From contig JAHNUO010000007.1 in NCBI GenBank assembly GCA_019787685.1, positions 1,922,001 through 1,986,000 on the forward strand: a DNA stretch of 64,000 nucleotides, in the 5' to 3' direction. The position numbers were made by a program, and so were the translations under genes. Origin of the DNA: Chiua virens (taxonomy: Eukaryota > Basidiomycota > Agaricomycetes > Boletales > Boletaceae). The notes beneath the pieces were generated by a model. The model saw nothing but the letters and a program-made list of their open reading frames with translations, ran no database searches and had not been told where the DNA came from. Of the stretch, positions 1 to 12,140 are shown one piece after another (the first letter of the stretch is position 1; each line of letters begins with the position of its first letter).

Positions 1-769
1 ACGTGAGAGGAAACGTGCGGGGGAGTGTCACTCTTTAAAGCATGGGACGACAGGTCCGCATGGGAGTGGTGATGATGGGGGTGGTGCGGTTTCTCTACTT
101 TGACATCTTGGTGGTGAACAGAGGAACGACGCCGGCCAGGAGGCTTGCGCGGCGTGCAACAGTCGCACTGTTCACCCTTGTGACATCTACAGCCGCTAGG
201 AGACGTTTCACCTTGTGAAAAGTCAATACTGTAGATGGGGGTGGTCAAAGGATGGCGTGTCGAGCCTACCGCTATGGTCAGATTCAACTGATCCGTCAGA
301 CACTGCGGGCAAGATAGCGATCGCTTCCAGGTCTTCAGGGAGACCGTGTGGAAACGCAGCAACAGCCGGCAGCTTGGTCGCCCCTAAGCGGGAAGAGATG
401 AGAAAGGGAGGGAGGAGAAGAGGGGTATTGACCTTTTTTAGAGTGGGACGACTCGGAGAGAGGATGGGTGGACACGTCCTGTGCGCCACAAAGACACTTT
501 ACATGAACTTGTTTTGTTTTACGGAGCTCTCTGCAGTGTTCGCATTGTGTGACAGGACGGCCCTTTTTCTTAATTTCGAACAAGGGACGATCGGTGTGTT
601 TACAGGCAGAAGAACGATGACCCTTTATGCACGTTTCACTGCGGGGAGGGGTCAAGATTGGAGTTTGGGCGATAAGAGGGGGGACGTACCACGCATACTT
701 CTTATCGCTGACGAGAACCTGTTCGAGGTGGGGGTGGGTACGATGAAGGGGGGGAGGAGGACGTACCAT
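1..769 (-). CDS. Copper-fist transcription factor (partial, continues beyond left edge)
   Basis: Copper-responsive DNA-binding regulator of the ACE1/MAC1/CUF family, expected to act in the nucleus on copper or iron homeostasis genes. The start ATG (769-767) forms an exon of its own, followed by introns 766-719 and 689-639. Splicing gives M-VLVSDKKYA-CETCIKGH, then KGRPVTQCEHCRELRK and a CLCG motif. This is the complete copper-fist zinc module with the basic KGRP patch. A third intron (about 49 nt, pyrimidine-rich, ending in TTAG near 378) and a fourth (donor GTAGGC, acceptor CAAG near 207) restore frame to a Cys-rich segment, SGCRCHKGEQCDCCTPRK, typical of the copper-binding region of these proteins. 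The frame then stays open in a His-rich stretch to position 1. Introns 1 and 2 are clear; introns 3 and 4 are my best fit. The C-terminal part lies outside the window. Confidence 0.85.
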
Positions 770-1188
770 TGTGAGAGGGAGATTGAGGGGGAGAGACAAG
801 TGAGGTCGGCCGGGAAGGTGGACGGAACACCGCCCGCGACGACGAGCGATGAGCTATGAACTACAGAACATGGAGACAAGTGGCTAGAGGGTATTTAATA
901 CCACACCGAAAAATATAAAAAAAAAGAAAAAGATGTTGTCGCAATCGGTGACAAGAAGAGTCCCTTTTACATTTGAACATCTTAAGCCACAATAACCAAA
1001 TAAATGTAAATAAGATGATGTAGTGTGACAATGTGTGACATGCGTGATTTCTGCCAAAGGATCCGAATGGTATTATTCCCATCCTAGCCTCGCCCCCACC
1101 CCATGTCACGGTCATACCGCTACTGGCTACGTCTCTTCCTGTACTGCGGTCCGATTCGCCTCGAGGTCATCTACGATAAGCCACCCTC
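770..1188. other. Intergenic: zuotin 3' side and copper-fist promoter
   Basis: Both flanking genes run leftwards, so this stretch should hold the 3' UTR of zuotin and the promoter of the copper-fist gene. It contains an A-rich run near 905-930 and AT-rich sequence near 1000. No coding signal or clear regulatory site was recognised. Confidence 0.5.
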
Positions 1189-2721
1189 TCACGACCCCCC
1201 TCCCTCTGCCTCCGTCGCCCGCTGCTGTCTTCTCGCTTTCTTCGCTGCATTTGCCGCCGCTGCCTTGGCCTTTTTCGTCTCTGCACGCACCACCTTGTCC
1301 TCCTCTTCCTTGCGCTTCGCTTCCTCCTCCGCCTTGCGTTTTTCTTCTTCCGCCTTCACTTTCGCCTCCGCTGCGGAAAGCCCCGATTTGTTCTTCTTTT
1401 TCGCTTCACGCGCCTCCTTTTCCTCCTGCTTGATCCTCTTGATGCGCGGATCCAGACTCAGAGTGAGATCGACCAGGCTACGCAGCCTCGCCGTGTCCTC
1501 CTTCTTTCGTCGCGCCCGCTCCGTTTTGTTCTTCTTCTCCGTGTACCGTTTATCATCACGACTGTATCCCGTCTGTTAACCTCTGACCATCACCTATCAG
1601 GAGAGACGCCAAATCGACCACCAACCTGTCGCTGCCTTCGTTCACCTCCTTGTCCAAGTATTCGAACGACCGCCAACTATCAAAGTTGTACCAAAAGTCG
1701 TAAAAACCTTCCACCGTTTCCTTGGGGTCATCAAACGACCCCAACAACGGCACCGGCGTATTCTTGCTAAATCGGGCCTCCATTTCGTACACCGGTGCCC
1801 ACATCTTGAAAAAGAATTCCACGTCATTCGCTTTCGCCCCCTTGAAATCCGCCGCCGTCGGTGCCTCCTCTTCCAGTGTGAGGTAGTCCGGATCAACAGA
1901 GTCAAACTGTCGGCGTCGTTCAACATGCGTGAGCACCTCGTGTGCTTTTTGAATACATTTGAAAAAGGCATCGTCGTTGGTCGTATGCGACAGTCCGGCC
2001 TTTTTATCGGGATGGTGCTTGAGCACCTTTTTGCGATCTATGACGCAGCGTCAGATCAGTGACGTCCGTGGGCATGATCGAAACACGATCAGAGCGGGGC
2101 GAGGGGTGCGAGAAATACGTACGGGCAATCTTGATCTGCTCCGGCGTGGCTTTGTAGCGTAGATGAGAGAGCCCCAGAACCTGGTAGTGATCTTGTTTCT
2201 ATGAATACATCACGTCGGTCAGTTATCCAAAATAAAGAAAAAATACACAGGGTAAATTTTAGGCATAGTCGCCACGTTGCGGAGGGAACGAGAACGAGAG
2301 GCGCTAACTCACCTTCCACTCCTTGGGATCCAACAATAACATCTCCGGCGACTCCGCCTCATCCCCCACACCCAAATCATCTTCTCCATTGAGCCCATCC
2401 AGGTAGAGCGCCTCCGTCCGCAACCGGTCTTGTTCGATCAACTTGTCATGCGCATCAAACGAAAGGTTGTGCAACGTGCGGCGGACGTGTGCGAGGTAGG
2501 CCGAGCCGGCAGGGATAAGTTTGCGTTGGACGATGGCTGCAGAGCGTGCGTCCGTTCATGAGGCATCAGCATCAGGTGCAGCGTAGATGGCGAGCGTCAG
2601 CAGCACGGCTACGACACGGGACGTGCAAGGCAGACTTACGAGCGAGTGTCTTGGCAGCCATCGAGGGATCGGGGGCGACCCAGGATGGTGCAAGAGCGGG
2701 TAGGACGGTGGCACTAGCCAT
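1189..2721 (-). CDS. ZUO1: Zuotin, ribosome-associated DnaJ-type co-chaperone
   Basis: J-protein of the ribosome-associated complex; it stimulates the Hsp70 Ssb on nascent chains at the ribosome exit. Exons on the minus strand are 2721-2640, 2536-2313, 2198-2123, 2037-1626 and 1561-1189. All junctions are in phase and give 388 residues. The J domain begins KQDHYQVLGLS and has the HPD triad in KKVLKHHPDKK, split by an intron just before HRKK. The zuotin homology segment follows (MEARFSKNTPVPLLGS, FYDFWYNFDSWRSFEYLD), then SRDDKRY and the long Lys/Glu/Ala-rich charged helix that binds rRNA. The protein stops soon after this region (ATEAEGGGS-stop). The C-terminal four-helix bundle of yeast Zuo1 and the SANT domains of animal MPP11 are not seen. 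The product looks short for the family. Confidence 0.93.
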
Positions 2722-3553
2722 CACGAGTTACTTTTTTCTTCTGATAATAGGTAGTTTCAAGGGGAAGCAGTATCGTAGGGAGGGACAGATACCTCTGCAG
2801 TTTTTTTTTTTCGTTTCCTGTGCAGTGCACACTTGACACGCAAAACCGAGGGAAAACGTTATCAGCAGGTCACGTGAGGAAAGGTCGGTCTTTGGAACCA
2901 TGTCTGACTAGAAGAGTTCGGACAAGAAAAGACGCCGGGGTGGTCCTAGAAACCAAGAACTTGCATAGGCATCAACATCTTGAACAGTTCCCGAAAGCAT
3001 TGACACATAACCAAGTTTCGACGGTCATTTCCACGGAGATCATCTTCTCTCAACGCTGTCGATCGAATGGCCGACGATATAGCTTGATCCCGGAAACACT
3101 CACCAGGCTTATCTACATAATGAACCCATAATGAACGCCTTCCATTATGCTTGATCCCCAGGCCCAGAGACACCCTTGGACGTCTCCGCGGTGCCCGAGA
3201 TGTTCAGAACGAGTGACGACCGTGACGTCTGTCGAGGCCGTGTGCAGACTCCTCGGCCTCACTCTTCGCCATTTGGCATCGAATCCATCCACCTCTGGTA
3301 TTGGATATATCCATATAGTACTACTGAGAATAGAGTTGGTAGAGATACACCCGGAAAAACCTCATTCCAACCGCTCTATCTTGTCCCAATTTCTTGACTC
3401 GCTTGGCCCGTGGTACTCGTCATCATTTCGAAACCACCCCGATAGATACATACATCCACACTTGGCTACTATCCGACGTACGTTACATCATAGGCGTAGA
3501 GAAAAATCCATCGGAAACCGGTCTATCTTGTCATGTTCCATCGCACCCCAAAT
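2722..3553. other. Intergenic: zuotin promoter and SUZ-gene 3' side
   Basis: Upstream region of zuotin and downstream region of the SUZ-domain gene. It contains a T-run near 2801, a CACGTG-containing sequence near 2870 and AT-rich words such as GGATATATCCATATAG near 3301. No open frame here has coding character. Confidence 0.45.
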
Positions 3554-4377
3554 TTACTTTTTTCCCCGCCGTCGCTCTCCAAACCCCTTGACCGGTCCGC
3601 ACGTCCCGTCCTCCAGCTCTGACTCCGGCCCCAGAGGATCGCGCAAGACCACCACCCCGCCCGTCGCTGGCTTGTCCTTGTCCCTCTCCCCAAATATCCG
3701 ATTCCGCGCCTCCTGGTATTGTGCCTCTCGTTCCGCCAACGTACCCCTCGGCGTCGGGGACACCGTGCCCGAGCCACCCGGGGTAAGAGTCATCCCGGAA
3801 GAAGACGAGGAAACAGGGGGCGACGACGAGCCGGGAACACCGCCAGCAGCGTTGAGTGAAGGCCGTTTGAGAATACGTAACGTAGGTTGGAGCGCCGCGG
3901 GTGGTGGTGGGGGAAAACTGTGGCTCGTGCTCGCGCGGGCGACGATGAGCTCGGGCATCGGCGTTCGCTTGTTACTGTTTGGCGTATGCCGGCGCGTCAC
4001 AGACGCATGTGTGACCATGCCAGCGTCCCCACGCGAGAGATGAAACTGCAAGATCAGCACGCACGCATCACAAGTGAACGCCCTCCAAAGACGACTCACG
4101 CTTCTTCCCAGATTTGACCGCCGTCGTCGCCGTCGCCACCGCGCGTGTTTGATTTGGGGCTCGTCAGCTCGTCGCTCCTCGGGTTATCTCCGTTCGCATT
4201 CCGGACCGTATGCTCTTCCCGATCGCCAATGCGGCCATTCTTTCCTTGCCCTTCCCTCTCCCACTCCGCGTCTTCGTCGTCTTCATCTTCGTCCCAATCA
4301 TCCCGCACGAGATTCTCTTTGCTGCCAGACTGCGTCCGCCTCACAAGCGTCGACCCAGCGCCAGCTCCGACTTGTGC
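3554..4377 (-). CDS. SUZ-domain protein (5' end unresolved)
   Basis: Small SUZ-domain protein, presumed RNA-binding. Exon 4377-4100 encodes an acidic segment (LVRDDWDEDEDDEDAE) ending in IWEEA; intron 4099-3975 splices in phase 2 to NKRTPMPELIVA. The SUZ-type motifs follow: TLRILKRP and, after a Ser/Pro/Gly linker, TLAEREAQYQEARNRIFGE. The C-terminus is basic (GERRRGKK-stop). An in-frame TAG sits immediately upstream of the acceptor-like TGGTAG at 4383-4378, so at least one further 5' exon with the start codon must exist. A candidate ATG is at about 4460, but I could not phase it. Related small proteins include animal SZRD1. The molecular role is not established from sequence alone. Confidence 0.75.
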
Positions 4378-4865
4378 CTACCACACACACCGGTCCGGTA
4401 GCATCGTGACAAATTGGCAACCCAACGACAAGAGGTGCGCGACGCGTGGACGAGACATCCACACACACGGGTGACCGGAGGAACGAGTAAAGATGTGAAG
4501 TCAGCGATAGCGGTGGGCGGTTAGACTCGTTGTGACTATCTGATCGCGTAGTAGTGAGAATGCGGGCTCACCGGTGTTATATCTTGGTCCCATACGCCGC
4601 CGCCACTCTCGTTTGTCTTTGCCATCGGATATGAATGGCACGTTTTATTGTTTGAAGTGGTCGCCGTCAATCCCAGTGGTTGCGACGCGCTAACGGAGAT
4701 TGGGGAGAGCTTTTGGTGTAGTTCGCTGAGTTTCAACCAACGGTACGACTCGGCCCGGGGACCAAGAGTACGGTCGAATGACTCCCGAAACGAAACCAGT
4801 ACAAGTACACCAAAGTATAGATGTCCAATAATCCCCGATTCGTTCATCTCCATTCTCCGTTATCT
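4378..4865. other. Between SUZ gene and dipeptidase
   Basis: Probably holds the missing first exon or exons and promoter of the SUZ gene and the 3' UTR of the dipeptidase. Open frames exist, but none shows a family motif. Confidence 0.4.
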
Positions 4866-6863
4866 TCATGCAGACCCCGTGAGCTGCGCCACTTCATACA
4901 AATAAATCCCGAGCACCTTGGTCTGAAAGAGCTATCAACAACCGATCACGCACACCGAGGCACGCACTCACCCCTTCGATAAAGTTGGATATGTCCAGTT
5001 TCTCGTTCGTCGAGCTATATCGGTCACGGTTGGTCAGCCATTCCCGTAACCGAAGCTAAAGGCAACATACTGCGCCCCATCGTCTGCCCGGCCCATCGGG
5101 AGTAACAACACGTTCACACCCAATTTCTCCGCAAACGTGAGCGTCACCGGGATAGACCCTCCCTCGCGTGTATAATCCGGAGACTTGTTCCACACCGCCT
5201 GGTTCACTGTCGCTCAGTCGACGCCGACATGTCGAACACGTATGACATACCTCGACGGCCTTGCGCGCCGCTTCGAAATTCCAGTGGTTGACGTCCGCAA
5301 CCCAGGGTTTACCCCCGTGCAGATACTCGACCCGCATCTTGTTCTTACTGTTCAACTTGGCAAACTCGGATTCGATGTACCCTGTCACGAGTGGGATGAT
5401 CGATTCGGGGGTTTGCGGCGGGACAAGGCTGCCAATCGCAAACAGAATCAAAGAAATATGGGTGAGTCCGATCACAAACGTCGGAGATTGCACCGCGGGT
5501 GCAAACGTACCGAAGACTGAACTTTCCCGCCACTTTAGAAGGGATGACGGTCTTGCATCCTGGTTCGGAGAAGGCGCCTTCGATGCCGTGGAGAGAGAGA
5601 GACGGGTTGCGCATGCGGCCCATGATAACTGATTCTTTGTGATCCGACAGCGCGATCTGATCATCCAGTGAGCGAGGGGTATCCAGGCACCGGACAAAGG
5701 TAGGGGTGATCATACCGATGCACCAGCCGCCTGCGCGACGTCCTCGACAGAATAATCCATCTTGGTGTATAGTTTGCTGCAATAAATAACAGATTAATTA
5801 TTTGTTACCCGATGAAAAATGTAAGGACGCACATTTCGTCTTCTTCAGGCGGGGGTACCATGGCTTCAATCCCAGGAATGAGAATTCGGCCATTGTGATC
5901 GACGAGTTTGCTCATCAACTTGATAAGATCGGTCATGGGCTCGTGAACCATCCGCCCAAACAGCCCAGAGTGAAGATCTTGTCCGGGGCCCGAGACATTG
6001 ATCGCAAAATACGCGATCCCACGAAGACCGTACGTCAACGCCGGCGTGCGTGTGTTCAGCCAATAGTTGTCCGACTGGGCACATCCGAGTCAATCAGGAT
6101 GACACGACGACGAAACGAATATTGACGACGCACGATGCACACGCAGTCAACGCCCTTGAACCACTCGCCCTCGGCGACCTCCTTCTCGATCAGTTCGTCC
6201 AGACCCTCGCTCCCACTCTCTTCCATGCCTTCGAAGCAGAACCGAAGGTTCACGGGGAGATCGAGGCCCTGTGCGTGATGCGCCTCAAGCACGTTCAACC
6301 AACCCATGATCGGGCCCTTGTCGTCCGTAGATCCGCGTCCGTACAGCTTCTCGTCCTTTTCGACGAGCGTAAATGGATCCGTCGCCCATCCGTCTGATTG
6401 AAGCGCCTATCGACGACGAACCCCAGTTGAGTGTCGATTCGATTCAGAGTCATCTAGAACGTGAGATAACGCACCGGTTGTACGTCATAGTGCCCGTAGA
6501 TCAATACCGTCTTCTTCTTCGGGTCCTCACCAAGCTTACCAAGGATCGCGGGTGGTAAGTTTAAATGTTGACCTTGCAACGTTTGTGGTCCGAGATCCTT
6601 GAGAACGGTGGTCACTCCGAGAGCTTTGAGCTGTTTGTCGAGCCAGTGGCCCATCGCGATCGTCTCCTGGCGATAGGAGGCATCGGCGCTTATACTGCTC
6701 CGTCGTACGCATGTACCCAGGGATGGATCGTATCATAAGTCAATATTAAGGGTACTAAGGATGGGATACTGTACCTCTTGATCTGGACAGCTTCGGCAAG
6801 ACGTTGTACAAATGCCGCCTTATGCGTATTCACGTATGTCAGGAAACCGGGATGGACGGTCAT
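4866..6863 (-). CDS. DUG1: Cys-Gly metallodipeptidase, M20 family (Dug1/CNDP2-like)
   Basis: Cytosolic zinc dipeptidase that cleaves Cys-Gly in glutathione turnover. The start ATG 6863-6861 gives [20 protein letters not shown]. Introns include 6774-6695, 6474-6407 and 6133-6075, with at least five more downstream; every junction I checked restores frame. Metal and catalytic motifs are all present: YGHYDVQPA (His, Asp), [10 protein letters not shown] (bridging Asp), [11 protein letters not shown] (catalytic Glu pair), DLHSGLFG in the dimerisation/lid domain, and late [10 protein letters not shown] and DDGAHSTNEKLD carrying the final His. The last exon reads [22 protein letters not shown]. Order and spacing match full-length Dug1/CNDP2 proteins of about 480 residues. 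No lesions were seen, so I expect a functional enzyme. Confidence 0.93.
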
Positions 6864-7259
6864 TGCTGCTGCCAGTGTGGTGTATTGTGCAGTCCAAGAT
6901 GTGGAACAGGTCAGGTGCTGCCAGTTGTTGTCTCACGAGCACTAGTATGTAGTACTCAGGCTGTGACACAGGGGTTATTAATTATTTTCGGACAATCGAT
7001 CTAAACTCGATCGGGCGCCGTGGTCGTGCTACCGTAACTTGAAGTAGCTCTTCCATACCGTGACCGCGATGCGACCTTGTAGATGGCCAATCACAAACTT
7101 CGAAACTGCCGATGCATGTGGGACTTGACTATGGGCCAGGACCCAAGCGAACCAAAATGCGCAAGTTTGATTCAAATGATCACGATTATTGTGGAATTCG
7201 GGTCATACAGTGCCAGTACATCATCATGGTTGTAAAGCAGTAACGTAGACAGCTCAGTT
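6864..7259. other. Intergenic: dipeptidase promoter
   Basis: Upstream of the dipeptidase and downstream of the NACHT-ankyrin pseudogene. No coding signal recognised. Confidence 0.4.
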
Positions 7260-10200
7260 TCATTCGTCAGAAGGAAATTTGTTCGAATAGTACACGTCCA
7301 TCTGGAAAAATTGGACTGTAAAGTCGTCGTCATCGGGGAATAGTCTGAATTCCACGCTCAGCATGTCTCCAGGCAGTAGCTCTGCTAACTTGATTACTTG
7401 CTCTCCATCCCCCTGGGGGATAGGTTCGAACTTACCCCACACGGCAAAGTTGGTATAGGAGAGATCGGATGAGCCGAGGAAGACTGGTACTTTGAACTTG
7501 GTGCCTCCCCGTCTAACATGAACTTGAGAATGCATTGAAAAATTTTCTTGTAACCAACATTGTCGAAACACTGCTGGATGCGATTCTAGTATGCCATGTA
7601 CTTACCACTGAGACTGGGGTTCGAGATATCAACCTTGCAGGCGAATACGACTCGACGAGGTATCCAGCTTGTCATTTCTCCAGGAACCATTTGGAAAGCG
7701 ATATGCTCATCGCAATGGGCAGTTCCGTGGCACCGAATATTTTGTTTGACGACTTTCATGCATGCCCAGTATTCTGCCATGTCCAATATAGAGCTAACAA
7801 CAACAGGAGAGAGTCGCCAATCGTGGGCTACCCGGAGTAGATGCTGGACAAGAATGCCATCCTCACAGGAGATATTTGACCGGGAAAGGTAGCGTTTGTG
7901 AGCATCAGTAGCATCATGATACCACGGGAGGTTTGAGGCCCACTGGAAGTTGTCTAATACGCGTAATTGACGTGGTTGAAGCTGGCCCCAAGAGCGAGCA
8001 GAGACGTGACCATTCCAGGGTCAGCGTGGGACTCGCTGAGGGCTATACAAAGCGGTGTGAGTCCCATGTCATTCCGGCGATTGATACCCTTCGTGAAGTC
8101 GTATCCGACCTCCTGCAGTAACTTGATTTTGTCCATGAACTTAAACCTGTCCTTCCAGCAGATATGATGAAGAATGCTACTACCCCAGCTGTCGTCATGG
8201 AATAATTCGGCATGATCATCGTGGGAGCCTGAGCGTGAAGCCACGAGTGCTAAGAGAGTTTTGGCGACAGAAATTGACCGTTCTCGATTGCAAACTGGAG
8301 TGGTGTTACACCAAGAAAAGTTGCATGTATATCGCAACCACTTTCTATGAGGAACGAGGCAATCGCCAGGATACTCTTGGGAGTGTCTGATGCTGAGAAT
8401 TGCAGCAAGCAATGCAATGCATTTTCTCCATCTTGGGTCTGCGACTGAAAGCTTGCGCCGGACCTCTTGAGTGTGGTAAGTGCTGCGATCACCTCATGCT
8501 CAACCCTACGCGGATAGAAATCGGTTACGATACGGTTCACGATATCAACCGGAATATTTGCCCCTTGAGAAAGAAAGAGATCCACGACACGCGATGGATA
8601 AGGACACGACACGGCCAGACCAAATGGTGTTTCTCCGTGCTTGTTTCGGCAGTTGATGTCGCATCCGAGCTCTACCAAAAGTCGAAATGTAATTGCAAAC
8701 GGTTCGTAATCGACTTGGAGGAACTGTATGGCTTTGCAGAGGTGTAGGGCGTTGTGTCCGTCTTCATCCTGGGCGTCGAGAAGAGCACCATTTTTAACCA
8801 AGAATCGAAGTATAGGTTGTAATTCTTCGATAGAACTGCCGTCGAAACGTACATGCAACATAGCATCAGAGGGTACCGGCGAGCCCAAGCCGATGAGCCA
8901 CTTGACCAATTCAAATGAGTACGAGTTGATGGCGCGATGGAAAGGTAAAAGACCATGTTCATTCATCACCGCTGGATCGCACCCGTTGTCAACCAGTATC
9001 TGGGCAATCACCAATTGGTCTTCGGGGAATATTCCGGACTGCTTCAAAAAGCAGGTGCAACAATGAGTTATTTCCGGTAGCCAAGAACGTCGGATCTGCC
9101 CCATGATCAAGAAGAACCCGCACGACAACAGGATTGCAAGGGGCGTAGAAAGGGCGCGAAAGCGTGGCATGGATAGCATCCCGTGGCACAATGCATCCAA
9201 TTTCCAAAAAAGACTGGACGAGGGGCTCTTGCCATTCTCGCACGAAGTGTCGCGCGGCTGCAGTCAAAGAGGAACATCCCTTGTTATTCAGCACCGCTGG
9301 ATCGCATCCGTGGTCAACTAGTGTCTGGGAAATCTTCAATTGGTCTTCGAGGGATATTCCCTTGGATTCGAAAAGCAAGTGCAGGGATGAGTTGTTTCCT
9401 GCAGCCATCAATTTTGGATCTGCCCCATGATCAAGAAGAATCTGCACGACAGAGGGATTGCAAGGGGCGTACATGCCGTACGAAAAAATGACACGGATAG
9501 CATCTGTTGAGACAACGCAACCATTTGCCAACAAGAATTGGACAAGGGGTTCCTGACATTCGCGGGTGCTATGTCGGGCAGCTGCAGTCAAAGGAGACAT
9601 TCTGTGCACACCCTGAGGATTATATATGGGGCCATCGAGGTTGACATCAAGCCCCTTCTCGAGTAGCAATTGCACACCGGCTATACTGTTGTAGCAGGCG
9701 GCGAAAACGAGAGGGTTGTCGTCGAGTGTAACCTGAACAGGGTGGTGATCAAGGTAGTGGCCTAACATAAACAGCTGCCCATAACGAAGGATGATGTAGA
9801 GTGCCACCTGCTGCACTCTCAACATCCATGGATTGTGCCACGAGTCGCGAATAAGTTTATCTCTAGGACGATTTGTGGAAATGTAGTCTTGCAAAGTCAA
9901 CAGGTGTTTCACAAGGATCTGGGTATGGGCGGCGTCACAGTCCGCAAGGTGTTGAAGACCTTTGGCATCCGCGTAAAAAGATAAGTTGTTATCGCCACCT
10001 TGGCGGAGTATGAAGGCGAAAATAGAGGCTTTAGCAAGCTCGAGCGAGGCATCCTGTGAATGCACGTAGTATGGGCTGTGTGCGAGAGTATCTGATGTCA
10101 AGTACTCCTGCAACTGGGTATTAATGGCGGGGATTTAAGGTACAGCCGGACATACTCATACCTTGACACTGTAGTGCGATAGAGTTACAATGTTATACGT

Positions 10201-12054
10201 ATGATCAATGACCACAAAGCTTCCAAGGAGCTCAAGGATGACATATTCACCCAACGGAGCACGGGTAGAATCCCGAGCCGGTTCATCACAGTTGAGAGTT
10301 AATGCTTCCGCAAGTTGGGACAGGTCCAAAGGCCGCAGCGCCGCCACAAGCCACATCAAGGCCCGACGCGCAATCCGTGGTCCAAACGGTTTTTTGTCGA
10401 TGGTACGTAACATCTGGTTGTAGGTCTCGTGGAGTGTTTCAGGGAAGGGTGTCTAATACCTCATGATGTCCCCAACAGAGTAACAATCATTCAGTCGGTC
10501 CAACTGACACTGCGCCCACCGAAACCTGGAGACAATCGAAAGTCAGACGACTGTCATCGGGAGATCTCGAGCGCAAGACACACATTCCATCAGCTTTTTC
10601 TATCAGAACATCCTGAATCTCATCCTTGATATCCTGCGCAAGACCCTTGAGTCGGGATCGCGATGCAAGTTCAATCTCGACATGCAAACAAATATCGCCC
10701 TGCACTTCGTCGATACGATCGTCCAAGAAGATAACGGATAAATTTCTAAAGGCTTCTTAGATCATGGGCAACGTTCGGCTTGTCACGAACAAACGATAGC
10801 CCGCGTGCACCAGTTCTGTCAGCGCATCTAGAAGATTGGATAGTTCCTCGCACTCGTCCAGTGCATCAACCGCCATTATTGGCCTTTCGTGAAACGCCGC
10901 AGCACGCTTGAGGAGGTCCAATAGTAAACGCCAATCTGTGGGAGGTCCAGCACCTCGTTCCTTGCGTGTCGTCAGATCGGAGAACGATGACAACCAATCC
11001 TTCTTCGAACTCCAAAGTAATTGCTTGGCCAGTGAGCGCAAGACTTCCATCGCACTTGTGCAGCGAGTGTTTCGGAAGTCACAGTAGAAATAAGCCAAGA
11101 TCTCGTTGTCTTCTAGTGAGTTCAACAGGTCATCAATGATGGCGGATCTGCAGAATGTGAACGAGTAGTTCCCGAATGCAATGGGATAACCGCTTACGCT
11201 AACACCGATTTCCCGGCACCAGCTAGACAAATAGCTCGGAATCAGATTAGAAATTCGCAGAAATTGTGCAGACCTACGTTTGCCATGCAACCAAATGAAC
11301 TTTGTCGAACCCATGCACCAGTCGATATACAATCCGTCCTTGAACAACCATTCACCAGTCTTTTCTTGTCGTTGCCGGAGAGTGGATTCTTGTTTATTTG
11401 TACAGTCGAATCCATCAAACCACGACAATAATTCGGCTACGCGAAACATGACCCATCGTCCAGATGACCGTGAAGCAAGCACCCACATTTCGGAGTAGTA
11501 GTATGTTCAACTTTCTTGGATACTGTTACTTCGTTAACAGCGATGCTGCTAATGACGCTATTATCAAGGTTATCTCAATGCCAACCTCTCCTCACTCACT
11601 TGTTTACGAGCGATAGAATAGCATTGAAATATGGCATGTATTCATCGAATGCTTTGATCGTTTCCTCTATCTTGTCCTCCTTGGCGGGCCAACCCATCTT
11701 CTTCAACAGCCTCTTGTACTTGCTGCTTTCGTTGCTTTCAACCTGGCTTTCGAGCCAAGTCGACAATTCCTCTAGCCTTGTCTTGCACTTGTTTGGAAGG
11801 CTATCGTCTTCAAACCATTCGTCAATGACGGTCTGCAGCTCTGGTGTATGGCCCGGGAAAGAGGGCGAAGGGCTTTGGACCGTGGCCTTGATGGCTTTCT
11901 CCACAGCAGATATCAATCTTATTTGTTGAAGAAGTCTTGCACGCGAGGATTCTGCCTTCTTGACACGAGAAACATACTGATTAAGAGCGGTGGTGACTTG
12001 TATCCCTACTTGTACTATTCCGATGACAGCTGCGGCGTTGGATATCCCATCCAT
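7260..12054 (-). pseudogene. NACHT-ankyrin (STAND/NLR-like) gene, apparently inactivated
   Basis: Intracellular STAND ATPase family thought to act in fungal non-self recognition. ATG 12054-12052 opens an amphipathic, glycine-bearing N-terminal domain (MDGISNAAAVIGIVQVGIQV) like fungal STAND N-domains. Exons 12054-11600, 11545-11487, 11436-11278, 11222-11198 and 11147-10584 splice in phase and rebuild HGKPGAGKSVLASAIIDDL (Walker A). AVDALDECEE (Walker B) and the FVTSR motif follow. A winged-helix-like region leads to ankyrin repeats (for example LLDHGADP and TLVDHGCDPAVLNNKG) and a C-terminal domain with AEYWACMKVV. Lesions: in-frame TAA at 10759-10757 between FVTSRTLPMI and EAFRNLSVIF; a compensating pair of 1-nt shifts with in-frame TAG at 10455-10453; frameshifts near 9052 and 8265. 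Sequencing errors are possible, but four independent changes argue for a pseudogene. Confidence 0.85.
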
Positions 12055-12140
12055 GGCTACGATAGCGAGAAATAGAAGGGAGAAAGGTGAACCTTGGCAG
12101 GCGTTGCTGTGTGAGTGTTCATACTCGCTGAGAGCGGGCC

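Noticed and set aside
861..1140. Extra 3' exon for zuotin using a GTGAGA donor at about 1192
   Set aside because: The added residues show no resemblance to the zuotin C-terminal bundle and reach hydrophobic, AT-rich sequence.
3147..4043. Plus-strand open frame of 298 codons
   Set aside because: Mostly antisense to the SUZ-domain gene, which has clear family motifs and in-phase splicing; this frame has none.
10414..10470. Intron from GTATTAG near 10459 to bypass the TAG in the NACHT-ankyrin gene
   Set aside because: No acceptor within range restores the LHETYNQML frame; the compensating-shift explanation fits better.
11280..11498. Plus-strand open frames opposite the NACHT domain
   Set aside because: Antisense shadows of a region with clear Walker A and B motifs on the minus strand.
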